Origin: Parcubacteria bacterium C7867-001
GTDB taxonomy: Bacteria; Patescibacteria; Paceibacteria; UBA9973; UBA2103
Length of the DNA: 8,322 bases
Direction of reading: 5' to 3'
NCBI GenBank assembly: GCA_001189095.1
Contig: LFCK01000005.1
Coordinates: forward strand, 1-8,322
Part shown: positions 1 to 6,721 of the stretch, in pieces
Layout of the letters: each line of letters opens with the position of its first letter
Numbering within the stretch: position 1 is the first letter of the stretch
Notes under the pieces: model-generated
What the model was told of the DNA's origin: nothing
Seen by the model: the letters and a program-made list of their open reading frames with translations, nothing else
Databases searched by the model: none
Translations under genes and position numbers: made by a program

Positions 1-125
1 GAAACCCGAACCCCTGATCTCTCGCGCCTCGCGGACTCGGCGCTCGCCCCGAGCCCTGTCCGCGCTTCTTTTCTTGTTCTGATTCGCGGGGGGGTATGCG
101 GGAAATGCGTTTGGAGCGGCAGGGC
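1..125. repeat. Left copy of terminal inverted repeat
   Basis: Bases 1-125 match the reverse complement of 8198-8322. Positions 1-99 are identical. Mismatches occur at 100 (g here, a in the right copy read inward) and 109 (g versus a), and the match breaks after 125. The repeat is about two-thirds G+C by count over 1-99, richer than the genes inside. Its inner edge lies only 10 bp from the nirK stop codon. It contains an imperfect GC-rich hairpin at 31-63. It could be the end of a linear replicon, the inner part of a longer inverted repeat truncated by assembly, or the edge of an inverted flanking element. What is seen is the repeat; the molecular end is inference. Confidence 0.95.
31..63. 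other. GC-rich imperfect hairpin inside the inverted repeat
   Basis: GCGGAC (31-36) pairs with GTCCGC (58-63), and TCGG (37-40) pairs with CCGA (49-52). This leaves a five-base bulge (gccct, 53-57) and an eight-base loop (41-48). The same structure exists in the right copy because the sequence is identical there. No T-run follows on either side, so an intrinsic terminator is unlikely. A telomere-type fold-back, a REP-like element or chance in G+C-rich DNA are alternatives. Confidence 0.5.
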
Positions 126-135
126 GAGGGTTTTA

Positions 136-1359
136 TTAATGTCCGTGTCCGGGCATTATTATTCCATCATATATTTCTTTATTCTCTTCTCCTGAGACTT
201 TGAGAACGCCCCAGGCTCCTTTCTCCATGCGCGCAAGCGCGTGATCCACAAAGACATAGTTGCCAGGAACTTGAAGGTCGAACTCGACAACGGTCGCTCC
301 TCCGGCAGGTACGATAGTCGTTTGTACATCTTCATGAGGAGTCGCAGAGAGCGATGCTTCGGGGAAGACTTTGCTGAACACTTCGCCAATAACATGGAAT
401 GACGAGACGAGGTTCACTCCACCATTCCCGAAGTACACGCGGGCAGTCTCTCCCGTTTTCGCTTGCATGTGATCAGCCAATCCTCCCACGCGTCCATTGA
501 ACGTGATGTAGGAAGGATTACCGTCGAGCATCGCTTGCGCATCGAAGAGCTGAAGTCCCTTCCTTCCCGTACCTCCGACCGAGTAATACTCTCCCTGCAT
601 GACATAGTATTCATGATCGACTTTCGCAAGTCCTTCTTTCGGTTCGACAAGAATAAGACCATACATCCCGTGCGTCATGTGATTGGCGACGTTCGGCGTC
701 GCACAGTGATAGACGAATACTCCAGGATGAAGTGCCTTGAAGGTCACGGTTGCCGTTTCTCCAGGAGCAACCATCGTTGAGACCGCGCCGCCACCAGGAC
801 CCGTCACCGCATGAAGGTCGATGTTGTGATGATGGAGACTTGTCTCATTGTTGTGGAGCGTGAGCTCAACCGTATCTCCTTCGCGTACCCGGATAAAAGG
901 CCCCGGTATCTTCCCGTCAAACGTCCAGTAGTTAACGTAGACTCCAGGTGCCATTTCTGCGACAACTTCTTTAGTTTCAAGCGCTACTTTCACGACTGTT
1001 GATTCCGTTCGGTCAATCGGAGGCGGAACCTCATTCGGATCCCGTGCAATATCTGAAACGCGCTCGAGTTTGTCGAAATGAGTAAACAGACTCCACACGT
1101 TTCCAAACGGTAATACGGGTCCTTCTGCGGGACCATAGGTGGTGAGTCCTAGCGGATACTCGAATGCGCGCGGTAAACCGTTTGGCACATAGAATACGAC
1201 TGAGGCAGCAATGAAGACGACAACAAGCGCGACGCGCATCCAGCGCCAGCGCAAATGACGCAGCGCAAGATATATAAAGAGCGCGGCGAATATGAAGGCG
1301 ACAAAGATGCCTGCGACTTGAACGAAATAGGACCAGGTGTACCCGAAGAGTTGAAGCAT
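136..1359 (-). CDS. nirK: AniA-like copper nitrite reductase with N-terminal membrane anchor
   Basis: It likely reduces nitrite to nitric oxide (NO2- + e- + 2H+ to NO + H2O) on the outer face of the membrane. The protein is 407 aa. Two hydrophobic segments (about 9-32 and 42-57) precede two cupredoxin domains (about 119-240 and 250-390). All copper ligands are visible: type 1 copper H178, C219, H227, M232 and type 2 copper H183, H218, H322. The catalytic pair is also present: D181 in HNIDLH and H297 in LADHM. The seven-residue loop between C219 and H227 and the stretch GMYGLILVEPKEGL resemble AniA rather than Alcaligenes-type NirK. The segment SSFHVIGE around H322 is typical. The tail ends in MPGHGH. 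The start follows the regulator stop by 3 nt, implying co-transcription. No Shine-Dalgarno is seen. The electron donor is not encoded here. Confidence 0.93.
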   Translation of the reverse strand: MLQLFGYTWSYFVQVAGIFVAFIFAALFIYLALRHLRWRWMRVALVVVFIAASVVFYVPNGLPRAFEYPLGLTTYGPAEGPVLPFGNVWSLFTHFDKLERVSDIARDPNEVPPPIDRTESTVVKVALETKEVVAEMAPGVYVNYWTFDGKIPGPFIRVREGDTVELTLHNNETSLHHHNIDLHAVTGPGGGAVSTMVAPGETATVTFKALHPGVFVYHCATPNVANHMTHGMYGLILVEPKEGLAKVDHEYYVMQGEYYSVGGTGRKGLQLFDAQAMLDGNPSYITFNGRVGGLADHMQAKTGETARVYFGNGGVNLVSSFHVIGEVFSKVFPEASLSATPHEDVQTTIVPAGGATVVEFDLQVPGNYVFVDHALARMEKGAWGVLKVSGEENKEIYDGIIMPGHGH

Positions 1360-1362
1360 AGA

Positions 1363-1728
1363 TTAGAAAGGAATCTTACACTCCTCGAAACAGTGGGCGT
1401 CACGATTCAGTCGATATACGCGCTCTCGTCCTTTGTCTTCAAAGGAGACCGCATTGACTGAACGAAGGGTGTTTAGATGATGAGTAATAGTCGGTTGAGT
1501 GAGTTTGAGCGTTTTCGTTAGCCCTCCAACAGTAAGGCCCTTCTGGTTCTTGCCGAGAGTGCACACAAGGCTATATCGGCTCTTTGAGCCGACCACCTTG
1601 AAACAGTCGGGACAAAGCTCCTCTTCATCGACAACCCCCTTCGGAACCCACGATGGCCTGGCGTAGGTGCGGGGTTTCTTTGCTTTCTTTGTTTTTACAT
1701 TAGTTTTCCCCAACGGTTTTTGATTCAT
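1363..1728 (-). CDS. ArsR-type winged-helix regulator with cysteine pairs
   Basis: This 121-aa protein is probably a DNA-binding repressor. A basic N-terminal tail (1-30, rich in Lys) leads to CPDC (C39, C42), then a helix region, a helix-turn-helix (about 65-91, including TQPTITHHLNTLRSVNAV) and a beta wing (about 92-107, FEDKGRERVYRLN). This order matches ArsR-family proteins. The usual ArsR metal motif ELCVCDL in the recognition region is absent. Cysteines are instead at 39, 42, 56, 113 and 117, with HC-x3-C at the C-terminus. A metal, redox or NO signal sensed by these thiols is plausible but not shown. It is the first gene of a minus-strand unit with nirK (3-nt gap) and diverges from nrdJ. 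The palindrome at 1727-1742 overlaps its start codon, suggesting autoregulation. Confidence 0.82.
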   Translation of the reverse strand: MNQKPLGKTNVKTKKAKKPRTYARPSWVPKGVVDEEELCPDCFKVVGSKSRYSLVCTLGKNQKGLTVGGLTKTLKLTQPTITHHLNTLRSVNAVSFEDKGRERVYRLNRDAHCFEECKIPF

Positions 1729-1742
1729 AGATGAGTATCTAT
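1727..1742. promoter_or_regulatory. Operator-like palindrome 1
   Basis: This is ATAGAT-gagt-ATCTAT, a perfect 6-bp inverted repeat with a 4-bp spacer. It overlaps the regulator's start codon (complement of 1726-1728) and the predicted transcription start. The same architecture recurs at 1761-1776 with one arm mismatch and perfectly at 7917-7932. A short AT-rich palindrome is typical of ArsR-family operators. Binding by the regulator encoded at 1363-1728 is inference. Confidence 0.55.
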
Positions 1743-1746
1743 TGAT

Positions 1747-1775
1747 ATACTAAAGGACTAATAGATGACTATCAA
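1747..1775 (-). promoter_or_regulatory. Sigma70-like promoter for regulator-nirK
   Basis: Read on the minus strand, TTGATA (complement of 1770-1775) is followed after exactly 17 bp by TAGTAT (complement of 1747-1752), close to the -35/-10 consensus. Transcription would start near 1740, about 12 nt before the regulator ATG. That leaves no room for a normal ribosome-binding site. The -35 box lies inside operator-like site 1761-1776, and the start site lies in 1727-1742, the expected arrangement for repression. Confidence 0.6.
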
Positions 1776-1776
1776 T
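1761..1776. promoter_or_regulatory. Operator-like palindrome 2, upstream of nrdJ
   Basis: This is ATAGAT-gact-ATCAAT, the same layout as palindrome 1 with one changed base in the right arm. It starts 34 bp from palindrome 1, so the two sit on roughly the same helix face. It ends 10 bp before the nrdJ ATG and covers the -35 box of the divergent promoter. A dimer here could block both directions. A second symmetry, TATTGATA (1740-1747) with TATCAATA (1770-1777), links the two sites. Confidence 0.5.
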
Positions 1777-1781
1777 ATAAC
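1776..1781 (+). promoter_or_regulatory. Possible -10 box for the nrdJ operon (leaderless)
   Basis: TATAAC matches the -10 consensus at five of six positions and ends five bases before the nrdJ ATG. It would give a transcript starting at or near the start codon. No good -35 lies 16-18 bp upstream. An alternative -10, TATACT at 1746-1751, has TTGATT (1720-1725) upstream but with a long 20-bp spacer. The choice is uncertain. Confidence 0.3.
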
Positions 1782-1786
1782 ACGCT

Positions 1787-4099
1787 ATGCCTATGAAACA
1801 TGCTGCCGCCCACCTCCCTGGGGAGATCGTAAAACGAAACGGATCGCGTGTTCCGTTTGAGAAGGAGAAGATCGTTGTCGCTATTGCTAAGGCAGGGAGC
1901 GCAACCGGCGAAATAGACGCGAGCATGGCGGCAGAACTCGCTGAAGAGGTTCTCCGGCTCATCAGACTTCCGATACCGAGCGTCGAGCACGTACAAGACG
2001 TGGTTGAACAAGTTTTGATGCGGCAGTACCCAGCAACCGCAAAAGCATACATCCTCTATCGTGCACGTCGTACCGACATGCGCGGTGGAAAAACAGAAGT
2101 ATCGGAAAAGGTGCGTGCGCTCGCCGAAGAAAGCAAGAAATATTTCATTGGAAATCCGCTCGGTGAATTCATATATTTGCGTACCTATGCCCGTTGGATT
2201 GCTGCAGAAGGTCGGCGCGAGACATGGGTGGAGACGGTCGACCGCTACATCGCGTTCATGAAAGAAAATATTGGCGACAAGCTTGCCGAGCAAGAATACG
2301 CTGAACTGCGAGAAGCAATTCTCCGCCAAGAAGTCATGCCGTCGATGCGACTCATGCAATTTGCGGGAGAGCCAGCGCGCCGTTGCAATACGTGCGCATA
2401 CAACTGTTCATTCATCGCACCCTCAGCACTCGAGGACTTTGCCGAAATTATGTATCTGTCGATGCAGGGTTGCGGTGTTGGATTCTCGATTGAAAGCCAG
2501 ACGGTTGAGCAACTACCGCAAATACGAAAACAAACCAAGAAGAAACTACCCACCCACATCGTTGCCGATTCAAAAGAGGGATGGTGCGATGCGCTCCTAC
2601 TTGGTCTTCGCACATGGTACGACGGCAGCGATATTGATTTTGATTTTTCGCAGGTGCGTCCTGCGGGCGCCCGCTTGAAGACGATGGGCGGCAAGGCGTC
2701 GGGCCCCGATCCACTTCGCGCCCTCCTTTCGTTTGCACGAGAGAAGATACTCCGCCGACAAGGACGTCGACTTCGCAGTATCGACGCGCACGACATTATT
2801 TGTAAAATCGGCGAATGCGTCGTCTCGGGCGGCGTGCGTCGTACCGCGATGATTTCGCTTTCGGACTTGGACGATGCTGAGCTTCGAGACGCAAAGAAAG
2901 GACAGTTCTACCTCACCGAGCCACATCGCTCCGTAGCAAACAACTCCGCCGTCTATGAAGCGAAGCCCTCTAACATGGAGCTGGTCGAAGAATGGGTCGC
3001 GCTCATGAAAAGCGGCTCAGGCGAGCGCGGTATCTTCAATCGCGGCGCCTTGGGGAATACGCTACCGGAACGCCGCGCGGCATATTTCAAGACATCGGGA
3101 TTCCTAAACGAAGACGGCGTCGTTGAGGGATCTATTGGCACGAATCCCTGCGGCGAAATAATCCTGCAGTCAAAACAGTTCTGCAATCTCTCGGAAATAA
3201 TCGCGCGCGCTGGCGACACTGCAGAAACGCTCATCCGGAAGGCGCGCCTTGCCGCTCTTCTTGGTACCTACCAGTCGACACTCACGTCGTTTCGCTATAT
3301 AGGAAGCGATTGGGCAAAGCACTGCGAGGTAGAGCGGCTCCTTGGCGTGTCTGTCACCGGACAATGGGACAGCGAAGTGGCGCGCATGCCAGAGACGCTT
3401 CGCGCGATGCGCGACACCGCAATTGCGACGAACGCGGCGTATGCAAAACGATTCGGGGTCAGCCCTTCGCTTTCGGTGACTGCCGTAAAACCGTCAGGCA
3501 CGGTCTCACAAACATTCAACTGCTCGTCGGGTATTCATCCGCGCCACGCGAAATACTACATACGACGTGTGCGTATCTCAGCAACCGATGCCCTATTCTC
3601 CATGATGAAAGACCAGGGAGTCCCCTACTACCCTGAAGTCGGACAAACCGAAGGATCGGCGAGCACGTATGTACTTGAATTTCCGGTTCAATCCCCAGGG
3701 ACCACCACGGTGTTCAAGGACGATGTGTCTGCGCTCGATCAGCTTGAATACTGGAAAGTCGTAAAGCTGAACTTCACTGAGCATAATCCTTCCGCAACCA
3801 TTTCCGTTGACGAGAGCGAATGGATTAGTGTGGTCGACTGGATTCAAAAGAACTGGGACATCATCGGTGGGCTTTCATTCCTTCCACGCTTCAATCACGT
3901 GTATAAACTTGCACCCTATGAAGTCATTACCAAGGAAGTCTACGAAACGATGGCGGCGAATTTCCCTGATATTGATTATTCAAAAATCGTTACGTACGAG
4001 CATGTCGATGAGACGGAACAGAAGCAAGAACTCGCGTGCGCCGGTGGTGTCTGCGATATCGATATGATTGTACCGACAGAGGCTGTCAGTACTGCCTAA
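1787..4099 (+). CDS. nrdJ: Adenosylcobalamin-dependent (class II) ribonucleotide reductase
   Basis: It makes deoxyribonucleotides from ribonucleotides, using adenosylcobalamin to generate the active-site thiyl radical, so it needs no oxygen and no separate radical subunit. The protein is 770 aa. An ATP-cone lies at about 13-95 (VKRNGSRVPFEKEKI start). The cysteine-rich stretch RCNTCAYNC (C200, C203, C207) is followed by the finger-loop motif NPCGEI (453-458; C455 thiyl, E457, N453). C466 in QFCNLSE probably pairs with an earlier cysteine such as C207. KPSGTVS (568-574) and the C-terminal shuttle pair C751-AGGV-C756 complete the set. The overall pattern resembles the monomeric RTPR type of Lactobacillus (about 740 aa). 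The start at 1787 has no Shine-Dalgarno; an in-frame ATG at 1793 is an alternative. It heads the five-gene operon, and the next gene makes its cofactor. Confidence 0.95.
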   Translation: MPMKHAAAHLPGEIVKRNGSRVPFEKEKIVVAIAKAGSATGEIDASMAAELAEEVLRLIRLPIPSVEHVQDVVEQVLMRQYPATAKAYILYRARRTDMRGGKTEVSEKVRALAEESKKYFIGNPLGEFIYLRTYARWIAAEGRRETWVETVDRYIAFMKENIGDKLAEQEYAELREAILRQEVMPSMRLMQFAGEPARRCNTCAYNCSFIAPSALEDFAEIMYLSMQGCGVGFSIESQTVEQLPQIRKQTKKKLPTHIVADSKEGWCDALLLGLRTWYDGSDIDFDFSQVRPAGARLKTMGGKASGPDPLRALLSFAREKILRRQGRRLRSIDAHDIICKIGECVVSGGVRRTAMISLSDLDDAELRDAKKGQFYLTEPHRSVANNSAVYEAKPSNMELVEEWVALMKSGSGERGIFNRGALGNTLPERRAAYFKTSGFLNEDGVVEGSIGTNPCGEIILQSKQFCNLSEIIARAGDTAETLIRKARLAALLGTYQSTLTSFRYIGSDWAKHCEVERLLGVSVTGQWDSEVARMPETLRAMRDTAIATNAAYAKRFGVSPSLSVTAVKPSGTVSQTFNCSSGIHPRHAKYYIRRVRISATDALFSMMKDQGVPYYPEVGQTEGSASTYVLEFPVQSPGTTTVFKDDVSALDQLEYWKVVKLNFTEHNPSATISVDESEWISVVDWIQKNWDIIGGLSFLPRFNHVYKLAPYEVITKEVYETMAANFPDIDYSKIVTYEHVDETEQKQELACAGGVCDIDMIVPTEAVSTA

Positions 4100-4103
4100 C
4101 CGT

Positions 4104-4628
4104 ATGCTGTACACCCGCAGAGGAGACGATGGAACATCCGGACTATTCGGCACCAAAAACCGATTCCCGAAAGATAGCCTTGCATTCGAGGCACTCGGTA
4201 CTCTTGATGAACTGAATTCATTCATCGGCGTATGCCGTGCACATGCATGCACAAAAAACATGCCAGTACCCCTCATCAATGACCTCTTGAACATGCAGGA
4301 GTGCCTATTCATCATTCAGGCAGAGCTTGCCGGTTCCGGAAAGAGCTTGGAGCCAGCGCATCTCATGTCGCTCGAACGTACTACCGACGAGTATGAAAAC
4401 CACATCGATAACCCGCACGCATTTATTATTTCTGGAGCAACCGAGTTTAGTGCCCTTCTTGACTACGCACGTGCAGTATCCCGACGAGCTGAACGTGCGG
4501 TCGTGCGGGCGGGCAGTGTGCAACCGCTCACACATGCCTACCTGAATAGGCTCTCAAGTGCCCTCTACGCACTCGCACGCTACGCGAGTACGAGAGATGG
4601 TGCAAAAGAATTATCACCGTCGTATTAA
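4104..4628 (+). CDS. pduO: PduO-type cob(I)alamin adenosyltransferase
   Basis: It transfers the adenosyl group of ATP to reduced cobalamin, giving adenosylcobalamin, the cofactor of the upstream reductase. The protein is 174 aa, close to a single-domain PduO. Motifs in order: nucleotide-binding start MLYTRRGDDGTSGLFG (1-16), ALGTLDELNSFIG (30-42, with the conserved D35), helix QECLFIIQAELA (65-76), ARAVSRRAERAVV (122-134) and YLNRLSSALYALARYA (146-161). The usual PGG after the conserved Phe (F107) reads SGA (110-112). I chose the ATG at 4104 because the family motif begins there; the in-frame ATG at 4068 would overlap nrdJ. The gap to the nrdJ stop is 4 nt, indicating coupled expression. No Shine-Dalgarno is visible. 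Confidence 0.93.
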   Translation: MLYTRRGDDGTSGLFGTKNRFPKDSLAFEALGTLDELNSFIGVCRAHACTKNMPVPLINDLLNMQECLFIIQAELAGSGKSLEPAHLMSLERTTDEYENHIDNPHAFIISGATEFSALLDYARAVSRRAERAVVRAGSVQPLTHAYLNRLSSALYALARYASTRDGAKELSPSY

Positions 4629-4640
4629 CCCACTCTTACT

Positions 4641-5495
4641 ATGAACGCATCCATGACTATCACAGGCGCAGCGCCGCTTCAGTATCGTGCCGGGAAGCTC
4701 CGCGATTATGTATTCCCCCTTATCGCCGCACTTGCCGTGTTTGCACTTCCGTTTACGTACGTTATGTACGCCTACATCCTCGTAGGGCAAGCGCACTTTC
4801 TCATGGCGTACCTCTATCAGTATCGAGGTGGAAAAATAACGAAGACATATCTATTCGTCGCACTCGCGCTTGGCGCGGCAGCTACGCTTTACCTTACGTC
4901 GGGTATAGGCATTACTCCTCTCTTCATCATTGCCGGTACTATTTTTTCCGCGCATTTTGCGCTCGACGAGTTTACCTTGCACGGTGAACCGCTTTCACTC
5001 TCGCGTATCGCGACTATTGTTGGCTTCGCAACCTTGCACTCATCGCTTATCATCGTCGTTGCTTTCCCTACGCTCTCATACCTCGGGTTCGTGGTGGGCG
5101 GCGTACTTGCGCTACTTATCCTGATACGAACCTTGTTTGGCAAAAGTGCGCCGTCGCGCGCTGAGTACTATCTCTGGTTCATTGCAGCAATACTTTTCTT
5201 CTTCGCTACGGTCATCGGCATGCCAAGCCACATCCTCGGCATCATTGTTCTTCTTCACTTCGTGAATTGGTATGTAGGCTATGGCGACCGCCTCAAAGAA
5301 GTGCCTGCAGCAGCACGTCGTTACTGGAAAGAAGTTGCGGCAACACTTGCACTATCATCCTCACTTCTGCTTCTCTACCTTCTCTTCTCCATTCCGTTCC
5401 TTGACGTCTTCTTTGATCTTACCTACTTCTATCTCTGGACTGCCGCTCATATCGTCCTGTCTTTCGTTACGGCAACGTACCGACTCGAGAGGTAA
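4641..5495 (+). CDS. Polytopic membrane protein of unknown function, histidine-bearing
   Basis: I do not recognise the family. The 284-aa product is almost entirely hydrophobic, with about nine or ten membrane segments (roughly 23-41, 43-57, 69-86, 90-107, 123-141, 145-164, 176-193, 195-213, 233-252, 260-279). Histidines fall in or next to these segments: H52 in GQAHF, H105 in SAHFALDE, H114, H133, H197, H206 in LLHFVNWY and H270 in TAAHIVLSF. Acidic D109-E110 lie near H105. Such spaced histidines could bind a metal, heme or corrinoid, but the classic desaturase histidine boxes are absent. It begins 12 nt after pduO and sits between cofactor activation and the putative capture/transport genes, so a role in B12 handling is guilt by association only. 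It has no ECF T-component signature. Confidence 0.85.
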   Translation: MNASMTITGAAPLQYRAGKLRDYVFPLIAALAVFALPFTYVMYAYILVGQAHFLMAYLYQYRGGKITKTYLFVALALGAAATLYLTSGIGITPLFIIAGTIFSAHFALDEFTLHGEPLSLSRIATIVGFATLHSSLIIVVAFPTLSYLGFVVGGVLALLILIRTLFGKSAPSRAEYYLWFIAAILFFFATVIGMPSHILGIIVLLHFVNWYVGYGDRLKEVPAAARRYWKEVAATLALSSSLLLLYLLFSIPFLDVFFDLTYFYLWTAAHIVLSFVTATYRLER

Positions 5496-5524
5496 TTGAA
5501 AACACTCACCCTAACGCACTACTT

Positions 5525-6163
5525 ATGAAAGACTACACATGGCTCGCAGTATTTTCAGTCTTCACTCTCGTCGTGGGACTCTTGTTCACCTATGGTAACG
5601 GCACGAGAGCGGACGTACAGACACCGCCCATTCAAGTGTTCGTCACTTCAACTTCAACGCCTTCAACCGCTCCGATTATCATTGAGAACTCGACCCCCCA
5701 ACTAGCGCCACCAGTCATCACAGTCAATGTGATAATCGCTACCTCTTCGCTCACCACAACGGAGCCTGCGCCAGCTCAAAAATCCAATGAGAGTTCACGC
5801 ACTTCGCGCACGTACTACGTCACGAACAATACCTACACGACCGAGACCGAAACGGAAGAGGAGGTCGATGCCATAACTCTCACCATCGAAGGTGTGTACG
5901 AGGCGACGACAACGCCAATCGAGAGCGGCGAAACCGTGCTTGAACTTCTGACACGCCTCGATGCAACCAACTCAAATCTTAGCCTTACGACCGAGGACTA
6001 CGGAGACATGGGAGTGTTGGTGACCGCAATGGGCGGACTTGTAAACGGTACCGATGGGAAGTATTGGCAATACCAGGTGGACGGAGAGACGCCGATGGTC
6101 GGAGCAGACCAGTACGAGCTCACAGACGGAAAGACGGTGCTTTGGGAGTTCAAGGGATTCTAG
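5525..6163 (+). CDS. Exported DUF4430 (transcobalamin-like C-terminal) protein
   Basis: It probably binds cobalamin or another corrinoid outside the cytoplasmic membrane. The 212-aa product has one N-terminal hydrophobic segment (about 5-23, signal peptide or anchor) and a Ser/Thr/Pro-rich linker (about 31-112) with an acidic TETETEEE stretch. A compact domain follows (about 116-212) with DUF4430 hallmarks: ETVLELLTRL (136-145), YGDMGVLVTAMGG (159-171), VNGTDGKYWQYQVDGE (173-188) and GADQYEL...VLWEF (193-209). DUF4430 is named for similarity to the C-terminal domain of transcobalamin/intrinsic factor. No lipobox cysteine is seen, so it is likely membrane-anchored by its N-terminus. It starts 29 nt after the membrane protein and stops 1 nt before the next start. 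Corrinoid specificity is inferred from the domain and from nrdJ and pduO nearby. Confidence 0.9.
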   Translation: MKDYTWLAVFSVFTLVVGLLFTYGNGTRADVQTPPIQVFVTSTSTPSTAPIIIENSTPQLAPPVITVNVIIATSSLTTTEPAPAQKSNESSRTSRTYYVTNNTYTTETETEEEVDAITLTIEGVYEATTTPIESGETVLELLTRLDATNSNLSLTTEDYGDMGVLVTAMGGLVNGTDGKYWQYQVDGETPMVGADQYELTDGKTVLWEFKGF

Positions 6164-6164
6164 T

Positions 6165-6701
6165 ATGAAAACATTGCTCTCCATCCTCGGGCTGATAGGG
6201 GTCGGCCTTCTCGGACGCCTCGCGCCGCATCCGCCTAACACAACGCCGGTGACTGCAATCGCATTTGCTGCGGGAAAGTATGTCGGGCCTCTGTGGGCCG
6301 TTGCCATTCCTCTTATCGTCATGCTTGCTGCAGATTTGGTCATCGGGTTCTACGACTGGAAGGTACTTGTAAGCGTCTACGCATCCGTTGCAATGATTGG
6401 CGGCGTAAGCATCTTCGCTCGAAGAATGAAACCTGCGATAGTTCTGCTCCTTGTCATGGCCTCGTCCATACTCTTTTTTCTCGTGACGAACTTTGCTGTA
6501 TGGGCTGCTTCTACGTGGTACCCGTCAACGCTTGAAGGCCTTATCGCTTCCTATGTCGCTGGACTGCCTTTTCTAAGAAACATGTTTATCGGGGACCTGT
6601 TTTACGCCGCTTCTCTCCTTGGAGCATTTGAGTGGGCATTCGCCATGTTGCAAAAGTGGCAGGCGCGCAACGCATCTTTAGCAGAACCTGTTAGTACATG
6701 A
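6165..6701 (+). CDS. DUF6580-family putative transporter, ECF S-component-like
   Basis: It probably moves a small molecule, here most likely a corrinoid, across the cytoplasmic membrane. The 178-aa product has about six hydrophobic segments. Its features match the DUF6580 putative transport family as I recall it: GRLAPHPPNTTPVTAIAF (17-34), AADLVIGFYDW (55-65), FFLVTNFAVWA (104-114), the WYPSTLEGL turn (118-126) and GDLFYAASLLGAFEW (143-157). Size and layout resemble the substrate-binding S-components of ECF transporters. No ECF ATPase or T-component is in the window, so partners would be encoded elsewhere or it acts alone. I chose the ATG at 6165, one base after the preceding stop, because the longer frame from 6054 lies inside the DUF4430 gene. 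AAGGGA about 9 nt upstream is the only Shine-Dalgarno-like sequence in the operon. Only 20 bp separate its stop from the converging gene. Confidence 0.85.
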   Translation: MKTLLSILGLIGVGLLGRLAPHPPNTTPVTAIAFAAGKYVGPLWAVAIPLIVMLAADLVIGFYDWKVLVSVYASVAMIGGVSIFARRMKPAIVLLLVMASSILFFLVTNFAVWAASTWYPSTLEGLIASYVAGLPFLRNMFIGDLFYAASLLGAFEWAFAMLQKWQARNASLAEPVST

Positions 6702-6721
6702 CGACTCCCTTTTCCACGACA

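Noticed and set aside
1772..2796. Long antisense frames opposite nrdJ (195 and 183 codons)
   Set aside because: They are shadows of the strongly supported reductase gene and their translations show no family motifs.
4068..4103. Upstream in-frame start for pduO at 4068
   Set aside because: It lies inside nrdJ, and the conserved PduO N-terminus begins exactly at the ATG at 4104.
1776..5524. Shared TAAC-N-C string shortly before several start codons (nrdJ, pduO, membrane protein, DUF4430)
   Set aside because: In two of four cases the TAA is simply the previous gene's stop codon, spacing varies from 5 to over 10 bases, and the other four genes lack it.
6054..6164. Upstream in-frame start for the DUF6580 gene at 6054
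   Set aside because: The extra 37 residues lie within the DUF4430 gene and are arginine/serine-rich; the family sequence begins at 6165.
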